Source: CAZJBS01 sp964544475
GTDB taxonomy: Bacteria > CLD3 > SB21
Direction of reading: 5' to 3'
Assembly: GCA_964544475.1 (NCBI GenBank)
Contig: CAZJBS010000020.1
Location: 1 to 56,454 of the forward strand
Length of the DNA stretch: 56,454 nucleotides
The position numbers and the translations under genes are program-made. The notes below the pieces were generated by a model. The model was not told the origin of the DNA, did not search any database, and worked only from the letters and a program-made list of their open reading frames with translations. Positions 1 through 7,446 of this stretch are shown one piece after another. How positions within the stretch are numbered: the stretch's first letter is position 1; every line of letters starts with the position of its first letter.

Positions 1-482
1 GAATCTGTCAAATCTCCAAAAAAAGTACAAGATCATTTTTCGGGAACGGCACTAGGATGGCGTTGAGCGGCGGTGCGAATTAATTCGAATGACGGCCAAC
101 GCCATAATAATCATAGTCAGATCCAGTGAAAGGGAAAAAGTGCGAGTCGTATCGAGAGCATCGCCAAAGCAGTAACAGGCTTCGGTGCTGGCTGACGAGA
201 GATGGAGCCTATTAGTCGTCAGGAAAAGCCCGTGTTCTTGTCGGAGGGTTTGTTCAACCTGGTCTGAGAAAGGATTGCTCGCGCGATCAAGGGATTATGT
301 TGCAAAGTAGTATTCAAAATATTGAATGCAGTCAATCGTCTGAACCTATGCAGCCAGTACATGTGAACCACAATTTGATCGGCGCGGTGTTATTTTGTGA
401 CTCACGGGGTTGGCATCATTTCTGCCATGATTTATGGTGCAGTGATAAGTAACTAAACTCAACAAAACTCAAAGGAGGAGCT
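1..482. other. Non-coding stretch upstream of the first lipoprotein gene
   Basis: I see no convincing gene here; the open frames are short and unlike any family I know. It contains a 12-bp perfect palindrome (CGAATTAATTCG, 76-87) and an interrupted one (ATTCAA, 4-nt gap, TTGAAT) near 311-326. The last bases hold a strong ribosome binding site for the gene at 483 (AAGGAGGAG, ending 3 nt before ATG). I could not pick out a convincing promoter. Confidence 0.4.
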
Positions 483-938
483 ATGTTTGGCTTAAGATCG
501 TTTTTAGTCGTGCTATTGGCAGGCTTTGTTGGCCTGGTCGTTGCGTGTTCGGAAGATTCCGGATTGTCAGGGTCGGCAGGTGTGTCCCTTGACAAGAAAG
601 TAGGAGGGGATGAACTCCTGGTATTTGGCTTGAAGATAGTGAACAATTCGTCAAACGGCTACTGCTACCAACTGAAACAGGACGCGTACGTCTATGCCGA
701 GGAATGTCTGGGGCCCGATGGAGACTATGATACTTATGTCGGGTTGAATTCCGGCGCGTCGTGGACGCTCTGGACCTCGCATTGCGGAGTGTCGTACAAG
801 GGCATTAACAAATGGGTCTTCCACGACTCCACCACAACGGGTGGTCAAAATGTTATTGGCATCAATAGCCAAGGTCTCTACCGAATTTCTGGAGATTTTG
901 TGATTGACGCCCCATACAACGTCAAAGACTGCTGGTAG
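483..938 (+). CDS. Small predicted lipoprotein, function unknown
   Basis: A 151-residue protein with an N-terminal hydrophobic segment (about residues 6-20) ending in a lipobox-like VVAC, so it is probably lipid-anchored at Cys22. The rest is polar and Gly/Ser/Tyr-rich, with several further cysteines (in GYCYQL, EECLG, SHCGV and near the C-terminus in KDCW) that could form disulphides in an oxidising compartment. The start is well supported by a purine-rich site (AAGGAGGAG) just upstream. It stands alone, followed by its own terminator, and precedes the decayed kinase/activator remnant. I do not recognise the family. The cysteine pattern and aromatic residues suggest a compact beta-rich surface protein, which is inference only. 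Confidence 0.75.
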   Translation: MFGLRSFLVVLLAGFVGLVVACSEDSGLSGSAGVSLDKKVGGDELLVFGLKIVNNSSNGYCYQLKQDAYVYAEECLGPDGDYDTYVGLNSGASWTLWTSHCGVSYKGINKWVFHDSTTTGGQNVIGINSQGLYRISGDFVIDAPYNVKDCW

Positions 939-972
939 CTACCTGCCTATCTGATAGGCGTGGGCCCCAAGC

Positions 973-1014
973 AAAAGGAATCCGGCGGCAAATGCGCCGG
1001 GTTCCTTTTCTTTT
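973..1014 (+). terminator. Rho-independent terminator after the small lipoprotein gene
   Basis: A 15-bp stem pairs AAAAGGAATCCGGCG (973-987) with CGCCGGGTTCCTTTT (995-1009). It has a single T-G wobble and a 7-nt loop, and a run of pyrimidines follows. The A-tract on the left side means it could also work in the other direction. Confidence 0.9.
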
Positions 1015-1039
1015 CAATGCTCTGCAAAACGTTGTGCTT

Positions 1040-1155
1040 TCTCCATCGGCGGCCACAAGACTCATGCAAAAAAGCTCAATATCATGGTGGAGACAAACGA
1101 CCTCCTTCCGACGTTCAGTTTTTCGATACCACTGAGGGCGGAAGCGACTGCGTGA
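1040..1155 (+). pseudogene. Remnant of a second histidine kinase (internal piece joined to C-terminus)
   Basis: Bases from about 1060 to 1108 align with 5335-5390 inside the intact kinase gene, but with several substitutions and one missing base. They encode a diverged version of KLTIMVETNDRLP (here KLNIMVETNDLLP). The reading then jumps about 310 bases and continues exactly as the last 15 codons of the intact kinase (TFSFSIPLRAEATA, stop at 1153-1155). This is a broken gene: no start, a frameshift and a large internal deletion. The differences left of 1109 and the perfect match right of it show that two histories meet here. It is best read as a decayed paralogous kinase whose end was overwritten by the intact copy. 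Confidence 0.75.
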
Positions 1156-1918
1156 TGACTTTACTCGTGACCGAAGCACGCGATTGATCCGGGAGACGGT
1201 GCGCGTCTCCTGAGCGGTGAACCCCACTTCCAATTAAGACCGTTCCGCAAGATCGGCAAGGGCATGAAAGACGCACATCGAAAAAGCGTCAGTGCGTAGC
1301 CGTATCTGAGTTGCTACCCCATCCCCAACTTCACCATCTTCATATGCAGCGTGGTCTTCTTCAGACCCAGCTTGCGCGCCGCCTCCGCTTTGTTGCCACC
1401 GCACCGTTCGATCACGCCGGCAATGTAGGCCCGTTGCATGTCTTCAAGGGTCTTGATCGGCATGCCGGGGCTGGCCGGCACGTCCGATACAAGATCATCC
1501 GACGACTCGTCCGATAAGTGGTCCGCCGTCAATTTAGTGCCGGAACAGAAGACGACAGATCTCTGGACGGTGTTCTTGAGTTCACGAATATTACCCTTCC
1601 AGGCTCGATTCGAGAGGATCTGAATAAACCTTGGATCGATATCCTGAATCGTCTTGTTGAGCTCCGTGGCGAATCTTCTGACAAAATGATGGACCAGCAA
1701 CGGGATATCCTCCCGGCGTTCGCGAAGCGCGGGAATGTGGATGGGAAACACATTGAGCCGATAGTACAGATCTTCTCTAAACCGTCCATCAAGGACTTCT
1801 TTCTTCAGGTCGCGGTTGGTGGCCGCGACGATCCGCACATTGATTTTGCGGTCGGTGTGTTCGCCCACCCGGCGTATGGTCTGGTTCTCCAGTACCCGTA
1901 ACAACCTCACCTGAAGAG
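1109..1918. repeat. Direct repeat, left copy (810 bp, partner at 5703-6512)
   Basis: This block matches 5703-6512 in the same orientation, offset by 4594 bases. Translations of both copies agree in every frame compared, and the flanks diverge sharply at both ends. It carries the last 15 codons of the kinase, the 158-bp convergent gap and the last 198 or so codons of the sigma-54 activator. The gap includes a 7-bp hairpin (GGAGACG/CGTCTCC, 5-nt loop) in each copy. No terminal inverted repeats or transposase are present, so it does not look like an insertion sequence. Confidence 0.93.
1314..1918 (-). pseudogene. C-terminal fragment of a sigma-54 activator (truncated duplicate)
   Basis: About 200 codons, identical to the end of the activator at 5908-7446. 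They cover the last part of the AAA+ domain (sensor regions, FREDLYYRLNVFPI) and the Fis-type helix-turn-helix (NKAEAARKLGLKKTTLHMK). The GAF domain, Walker A and B motifs and the GAFTGA loop are all missing. A GTG at 1910 could in principle start a DNA-binding-only protein of 198 residues, but no ribosome binding site is evident. It is most likely non-functional. If expressed, it could bind the same sites as the intact activator and compete with it. Confidence 0.85.
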
Positions 1919-2131
1919 ACAGTCATGAAATGAGCGACGACCAAATTGACTTTGGGAGAGGTTAACATTAACTTGTAAAAGAGACTCAAATGGCGGTTTC
2001 ATCCGCACTTCGGCGACGCTTTGCACGACCGTCCCCACTACAGCTTCTTATCCCACACCAAACGGTGTGGATGAAAACCGGTCTTTCCCTCATGCTTCCT
2101 TGCTCTGTTTGACAGTAACGGAAGTCGATTT
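1919..2131. other. Leader region of the histidine kinase with a possible GAF-domain scrap
   Basis: This 213-bp gap precedes the kinase start. Around 1988-2025, read on the minus strand, it encodes VQSVAEVRMK. That resembles SVAELDLK in the GAF domain of the intact activator, with a 16-base identical core (TTCGGCGACGCTTTGC). It may be a leftover of the same decayed activator whose C-terminus lies at 1314-1918. A 7-bp hairpin with an AAAC loop (CCACACC/GGTGTGG, 2053-2070) lies about 60 bp before the start codon. I see no clear promoter. Confidence 0.4.
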
Positions 2132-5100
2132 ATGCGCCTCACACTGACATGGGTGTTCTGTTGTCTTTGCTGTGCGCTTCATGCTCAAGGCGATGAAGGG
2201 CTTCCATTCGTACGGAATTATTCCCCGAAGGAATATGGCGGGGGTCCTCAAAATTGGGCTTTTGTCCAGGACGAGCGAGGGGTCATTTATTGCGCCAATA
2301 ATGTCGGGGTTCTGGAGTATGATGGAAAATATTGGCGGACGATCCCCGCGTCCAACCGAACGGCGATCGGGTCATTAGATCTGGATAAACATGGGCGAAT
2401 CTATGTTGGGGCGACAGGAGACTTTGGATACCTGCAGTCCGATTCTGTCGGGCGATTGCAGTACGCCTCCTTACTTCACAAAGTTGATCCTGCCTATCAC
2501 GATTTCGTCGATGTATGGGATACCTATGCGGTAGGCGAGAAGGTTTGTTTCACTTCGAACAAATACATCTTCTTGTGGGACGGCAATATGGTGAGGGTGC
2601 TCATCCCAAAAACATCTATTCAGCGTTCTTTTGAGGTTGATGAAAGGCTTTTTGTCCGACAGCGCAGCCTTGGTCTGTATGAAGTGATCAAGGACTCCCT
2701 CGTGCTTGTCCAAGGGGGTGAGGTGTTTCGTGATGAGGCCATCTACGCGATGATCCCGTATGATCAGGGCCGGGTACTCGTAGCTACCCGAAAAAGGGGA
2801 TTCTTCATTCTGGACGAAAGCGGCGCCAGGCCGTTTCCGACAGAGCTTGACGAATTCGTTACATCCAACCAGGTCTACGAAGGTATCCGGTGGAAGGACC
2901 GATTCATTCTGGCCACGCGCCGAGGCGGCGTCGCCATCATGGACAAAACAGGAAAGTTGATCTCTGTGCTAAGCAAGAACTGTGGCCTGCAGGATGACAA
3001 AGTGAACCATGTTTTCGTAGATCGCGAAGACGGGTTGTGGATGGCATTAGACAATGGCATTTCTCGAGTTGAAGCTTTTTCTCCGTTCACCCTCTATGGT
3101 CGCGAAACCGGATTACATGGCATCGCATTGGCCATCACGCGTCACGAGGGTATCCTGTATGTTGCGTCAGGACAGGGCGTTTACTATTTGAGGCAGCGAA
3201 AAGCCAAAGACAGAGGGAAAGAGTGGGCGTACCAATTCGAGCCTGTGACTAACATAACGAGTCAGAGTTGGTTTCTTCTGTCGCTGGAAGATGCTCTTCT
3301 CGCTGGCACAAGCGATGGAATTTATCAAATCGACCATTTCAATGGATCATTGGTTCGATCGGATGGCGGTGGTTTTTCGTTAGTGCGCTCACGATTCGAT
3401 TCATCGCTTTTTATCGCGGGGCTTCGCAACGGACTGGCTCTATTGCGGCGCGAGCACGGCTATTGGAAGGATCTGGGCAGATTGCCCGGCATCCATGAGG
3501 GCATTCGGTGCATTGTTGAAACCCGCGACGGAGAATTGTGGTTGGGGACCGGGTTTCAGGGCGTCCTCAGAGTCCGAATCAAAGGTATTCCACCCAAGGA
3601 GAGTCACAGGATGCAGGACTTGCCGGTTCAGGTTGACCGTTTTGGAACCCGCGATGGAATTCCGGAGGGAGGTGTTTTCGTTTTCAGTGTTTCTGATCGC
3701 GTCGTTTTTGGAACCGAAAAAGGATTGTACCGATTTGACGCTGGGTCGGGAAAATTCACGGCGGATTCGACGTTTGGAGTCGAGTTCACGGACAGCTCAG
3801 CGGCCATCGAAGCCATCGTTGAAGATGCGTCGGGCAATGTCTGGATTTCAGGAACGAGTCGTTCGAATGTGGCCCATATGTTGAGACAACCCGACGGATC
3901 TTTCAAGGTTGAGTCCTCCCCCTTTCTGCGACTGCCGGATTTCAAGGTCTTCGGCATCTATCCGGATGAGCGGGGTTTGGCATGGTTTGCCGGTCCCGAC
4001 GGGTTAATACGTTACGACGGCAACGTTCGGAAAGATTACGGATCCGAGTTTGGCGCCTTGATTCGGAGCATGAGTATTGGTGCGGATTCCATGGTTTTCG
4101 GCGGAGTCTTTGGGCTGCGTCGGCTGGCGCCGATTGGCTATCTCAGCACGTTCATCCGTTTTGAGTTTTCCGTTCCTCAATATGATCTCGAGACAGGCAA
4201 CATGTTCCAGACGTATCTTGAGGGGCTGGATGAAGAATGGTCGCGATGGTCGCCCGATGGCGCCAAAGAGTATACCCGGTTGCATGAAGGTCGTTATCGT
4301 TTCAAAGTGCGAGCGAAAAATGTATATGGTCACCTCGGTAGAGAGGCCGACATCGAGTTCATCGTTCTCCCTCCTTGGTATCGTTCGTGGTGGGCGTATG
4401 GCGCTTATGTGATCGTGTTTGCATTTTTGCTGTACCAGGCCGAAAAATGGAGGAATAGGAAGTCGGAACGGGAGAAACAGGTTCTGGAAAAGATTGTCGC
4501 AGAGCGAACCACGTCCCTGCTTCAGAAGACGGAACAGCTCGAGAAGATCAATCTGATCGTTAGAAGCATCAATTCTGAAATCGAATTTGTCCCGCTGCTA
4601 CGCGCGTTGCTCAGCCAAATGCGGATCATTGGCGGCGTCGAACGGACTGCCGTTCTGGTTCGTGAGAGTACGGATGATACTTTCGTATTCAAAGTATGCG
4701 AAGGATGGGACCTCGCCGACCTTTCGCCGGTTCGCATGACGCTGGAAGAGTCCGAAAGCCGATACACACGCTTATCCGACGAAATATATGACGATATTTT
4801 CGTGGCGAAGAATGTGTCGGCACGATCAGGAACGTCTGCGCTTGCACATCTCCAAACTCCCAAATCCATGCTTGTCATGCGTATACGGGTGAGCGGCCAT
4901 ATCAAAGGGTATCTTGTCTTCGACAATATGAACAATGAAGACGCATTTGATGATCGAGATGTTGAACTATTAAAGAATTTGAAGGAACATATTGTGTCAG
5001 CGTTTATCAAAGTCAAATTACTTGACGAACTGAAGGTCCTCAATGAAAAGAAGAATGAATTTCTTGGCATCGCGGCCCACGATCTTCGTTCACCTCTCAA

Positions 5101-5749
5101 CGCGATCGTCGGATATTCAAGTCTCATGATAGAGGAATTGAAATCGGGAAAATTCAATGCCGGCCATTCCGTCGAGGATTTGGAAGATATTCTGCACGCC
5201 GCCCAGAGAATGGTCCATCTTATCGGCGAACTCCTCGACATTTCGGCTATCGAATCCGGTAAGGTTGTCATGAATCGTACTTTGGTCAACTTGAATGGGA
5301 TTCTGCGCGAATGCCACCGCACGGCCTTTAAACAGGCCATGCAAAAGAAGCTCACTATCATGGTGGAAACAAACGACCGCCTTCCGTTTGTGTACGTCGA
5401 CCCCTTGCGCATTTCGGAAGCTCTGGACAACCTTGTGGACAATGCAATCAAATACACTTTTCCCGGTGGACAAATCCACATCTCTGCGGAGTTGAACGGT
5501 TCCGAAGTGATCGTGGCCGTAAGGGATACCGGTCAAGGCCTTGACGAAGAGGATTTGCAGTCGGTTTTCAAGAGTTTCAAGAAATTAAGCGCACGTCCGA
5601 CCGCCGGCGAGTCGAGCACCGGACTCGGATTGGCCATAGTCAAAAAAATCGTCGAAATGCACGAGGGGCATGTCGGAGTTATCAGCGGGAAAGGACAAGG
5701 ATCGACGTTCAGTTTTTCGATACCACTGAGGGCGGAAGCGACTGCGTGA
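2132..5749 (+). CDS. Propeller/Y_Y_Y/GAF sensor histidine kinase
   Basis: A 1205-residue membrane sensor kinase. A signal peptide (residues 1-19, ending HAQG) leads a long two-component-regulator propeller region (about 30-670), then a Y_Y_Y domain (about 675-748). One membrane segment follows (about 750-770, after PPWYRSWW), then a coiled coil, a GAF domain (about 815-960), HisKA with the phospho-acceptor in AAHDLRSPLNAIVGYSS (His983), and HATPase_c. The N box (DNLVDNAIKYT), G1 (DTGQG) and G2 (TGLGLAIVKKIV) are intact, so the kinase should be active. It has no receiver or AraC domain, unlike many Bacteroidota hybrid sensors with this front end, so its partner is elsewhere or is the GAF activator next door. 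Its 3' end lies inside the 810-bp repeat. Family assignment is firm; the ligand is unknown. Confidence 0.95.
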   Translation: MRLTLTWVFCCLCCALHAQGDEGLPFVRNYSPKEYGGGPQNWAFVQDERGVIYCANNVGVLEYDGKYWRTIPASNRTAIGSLDLDKHGRIYVGATGDFGYLQSDSVGRLQYASLLHKVDPAYHDFVDVWDTYAVGEKVCFTSNKYIFLWDGNMVRVLIPKTSIQRSFEVDERLFVRQRSLGLYEVIKDSLVLVQGGEVFRDEAIYAMIPYDQGRVLVATRKRGFFILDESGARPFPTELDEFVTSNQVYEGIRWKDRFILATRRGGVAIMDKTGKLISVLSKNCGLQDDKVNHVFVDREDGLWMALDNGISRVEAFSPFTLYGRETGLHGIALAITRHEGILYVASGQGVYYLRQRKAKDRGKEWAYQFEPVTNITSQSWFLLSLEDALLAGTSDGIYQIDHFNGSLVRSDGGGFSLVRSRFDSSLFIAGLRNGLALLRREHGYWKDLGRLPGIHEGIRCIVETRDGELWLGTGFQGVLRVRIKGIPPKESHRMQDLPVQVDRFGTRDGIPEGGVFVFSVSDRVVFGTEKGLYRFDAGSGKFTADSTFGVEFTDSSAAIEAIVEDASGNVWISGTSRSNVAHMLRQPDGSFKVESSPFLRLPDFKVFGIYPDERGLAWFAGPDGLIRYDGNVRKDYGSEFGALIRSMSIGADSMVFGGVFGLRRLAPIGYLSTFIRFEFSVPQYDLETGNMFQTYLEGLDEEWSRWSPDGAKEYTRLHEGRYRFKVRAKNVYGHLGREADIEFIVLPPWYRSWWAYGAYVIVFAFLLYQAEKWRNRKSEREKQVLEKIVAERTTSLLQKTEQLEKINLIVRSINSEIEFVPLLRALLSQMRIIGGVERTAVLVRESTDDTFVFKVCEGWDLADLSPVRMTLEESESRYTRLSDEIYDDIFVAKNVSARSGTSALAHLQTPKSMLVMRIRVSGHIKGYLVFDNMNNEDAFDDRDVELLKNLKEHIVSAFIKVKLLDELKVLNEKKNEFLGIAAHDLRSPLNAIVGYSSLMIEELKSGKFNAGHSVEDLEDILHAAQRMVHLIGELLDISAIESGKVVMNRTLVNLNGILRECHRTAFKQAMQKKLTIMVETNDRLPFVYVDPLRISEALDNLVDNAIKYTFPGGQIHISAELNGSEVIVAVRDTGQGLDEEDLQSVFKSFKKLSARPTAGESSTGLGLAIVKKIVEMHEGHVGVISGKGQGSTFSFSIPLRAEATA

Positions 5750-6512
5750 TGACTTTACTCGTGACCGAAGCACGCGATTGATCCGGGAGACGGTGCGCGT
5801 CTCCTGAGCGGTGAACCCCACTTCCAATTAAGACCGTTCCGCAAGATCGGCAAGGGCATGAAAGACGCACATCGAAAAAGCGTCAGTGCGTAGCCGTATC
5901 TGAGTTGCTACCCCATCCCCAACTTCACCATCTTCATATGCAGCGTGGTCTTCTTCAGACCCAGCTTGCGCGCCGCCTCCGCTTTGTTGCCACCGCACCG
6001 TTCGATCACGCCGGCAATGTAGGCCCGTTGCATGTCTTCAAGGGTCTTGATCGGCATGCCGGGGCTGGCCGGCACGTCCGATACAAGATCATCCGACGAC
6101 TCGTCCGATAAGTGGTCCGCCGTCAATTTAGTGCCGGAACAGAAGACGACAGATCTCTGGACGGTGTTCTTGAGTTCACGAATATTACCCTTCCAGGCTC
6201 GATTCGAGAGGATCTGAATAAACCTTGGATCGATATCCTGAATCGTCTTGTTGAGCTCCGTGGCGAATCTTCTGACAAAATGATGGACCAGCAACGGGAT
6301 ATCCTCCCGGCGTTCGCGAAGCGCGGGAATGTGGATGGGAAACACATTGAGCCGATAGTACAGATCTTCTCTAAACCGTCCATCAAGGACTTCTTTCTTC
6401 AGGTCGCGGTTGGTGGCCGCGACGATCCGCACATTGATTTTGCGGTCGGTGTGTTCGCCCACCCGGCGTATGGTCTGGTTCTCCAGTACCCGTAACAACC
6501 TCACCTGAAGAG
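5703..6512. repeat. Direct repeat, right copy (810 bp, partner at 1109-1918)
   Basis: This is the partner of the left copy. Here the repeat joins intact genes at both ends: it starts within the last codons of the histidine kinase and ends within the AAA+ domain of the sigma-54 activator. The right copy is therefore the likely donor. Recombination between the copies would remove 4594 bp, including the whole kinase gene, and leave a single copy joined to the diverged left flank. Confidence 0.93.
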
Positions 6513-7446
6513 CGGGGGAAGTCTCGCCGATTTCATCCAGAAAGATGGTACCCTCATCGGCGGCCTCCAGGAGACCGATCTTGTCCTGCAAGGCGCCGGT
6601 GAAAGCGCCCTTCTTGTGTCCAAAGAGTTCGCTTTCCAGAAGGGTCTCGGTCATGGCTGCGCAATTCTGGATAATGAATGGCCTGTTCTTGCGAATACCG
6701 TTGTAGTGGATGGCCCGTGCAACGAGTTCCTTGCCCGACCCGGTTTCTCCGGTGATCAGGACGGTCAGATCGTTGTCGAGCACCCTGCCGATCAGCCGAA
6801 AGACATGCTGCATGGATGGGCTCTGCCCGATGATCTCGCTGAATTGGAATTGTTGAGCCAGTTCCTGCCTCAACCATTGTTGTTCGCTCTTGAGTTGGTC
6901 GAACATGCGGGCGTTTTCCAGCGCAACGACCGCTTGGGCCGCAAAAGCCTCGAACAAGGCGAGATCGGATCGGGAGAAACGATGTGTCGATCGATCCGTG
7001 TCCACATACAGGACGCCCATGAGCCGCTCCCTTGAAATCAGAGGAACGCACATCGCCGCTTTGAGGTCAAGTTCGGCGACGCTTTGCCTGTTCTTGAAAT
7101 CGGCATCCGAAGGGACGTCGTCGACCATGCGGCTGGCTAGCGATTGGGATACTTCGGCTACGAGTGAGTGGCTGAATGCCACGTTCTCCACATCGTCAAA
7201 ACCAAAGGACGTTCGGATCTGCAGGTCGCTCGTGTTGTCTTTCAGGAGCAACAGGCCGCGTTGTGCCTGGGTGATGTCTCGCACCGACTGCATGATCAGG
7301 TCGAGGGCCTCCTGAAGATTGAGTGTGGCAATGTGCCTGCTGACGTCGAGCAATTTGCGCAGGCTGGCGTTTTCGGCATTGAGAGCCTCCAAACTGTGAC
7401 GCTGCATGTGGTCAAGGGATCGCAGGATGTCGTCGCTGGAATTCAT
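5908..7446 (-). CDS. GAF-domain sigma-54-dependent transcriptional activator
   Basis: A 512-residue enhancer-binding protein. It has an N-terminal GAF domain (about 22-175), a AAA+ ATPase domain (about 195-430) with Walker A GETGSGKE (near 231), the sigma-54 contact loop GAFTGA (near 279) and Walker B FLDEIGE (near 300), then a Fis-type helix-turn-helix (about 480-510, KAEAARKLGLKKTT). All catalytic elements are present. There is no phospho-receiver, so input comes through GAF: a small molecule, a partner protein, or Ser/Thr phosphorylation. Its ATG overlaps the stop of the upstream propeller kinase (ATGA at 7443-7446), implying translational coupling. A promoter of the TGGCAC/TTGC class elsewhere is the expected target; I found no clear one in the window. 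The last 40 percent is duplicated at 1314-1918. Confidence 0.95.
   Translation of the reverse strand: MNSSDDILRSLDHMQRHSLEALNAENASLRKLLDVSRHIATLNLQEALDLIMQSVRDITQAQRGLLLLKDNTSDLQIRTSFGFDDVENVAFSHSLVAEVSQSLASRMVDDVPSDADFKNRQSVAELDLKAAMCVPLISRERLMGVLYVDTDRSTHRFSRSDLALFEAFAAQAVVALENARMFDQLKSEQQWLRQELAQQFQFSEIIGQSPSMQHVFRLIGRVLDNDLTVLITGETGSGKELVARAIHYNGIRKNRPFIIQNCAAMTETLLESELFGHKKGAFTGALQDKIGLLEAADEGTIFLDEIGETSPALQVRLLRVLENQTIRRVGEHTDRKINVRIVAATNRDLKKEVLDGRFREDLYYRLNVFPIHIPALRERREDIPLLVHHFVRRFATELNKTIQDIDPRFIQILSNRAWKGNIRELKNTVQRSVVFCSGTKLTADHLSDESSDDLVSDVPASPGMPIKTLEDMQRAYIAGVIERCGGNKAEAARKLGLKKTTLHMKMVKLGMG

Noticed and set aside
2010..2025. Sigma-54-like promoter (GG...GC spacing) before the histidine kinase
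   Set aside because: The spacing between GG and GC is 9 rather than 10, and the same bases occur in the activator GAF coding sequence, so it is better explained as a gene scrap.
4522..5481. Open frame of 319 codons on the minus strand inside the histidine kinase gene
   Set aside because: Very Ser/Arg-rich composition with no family resemblance; it is the antisense of the GAF and kinase domains.
5786..5804. Hairpin between the convergent kinase and activator genes as a terminator
   Set aside because: The 7-bp stem has no T-run on either side, so I do not call it a rho-independent terminator, although its position would suit one.
1109..6512. Insertion sequence or composite transposon explanation for the direct repeat
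   Set aside because: The repeats contain only ends of host-type genes, with no transposase, no terminal inverted repeats and no target duplications that I can see.
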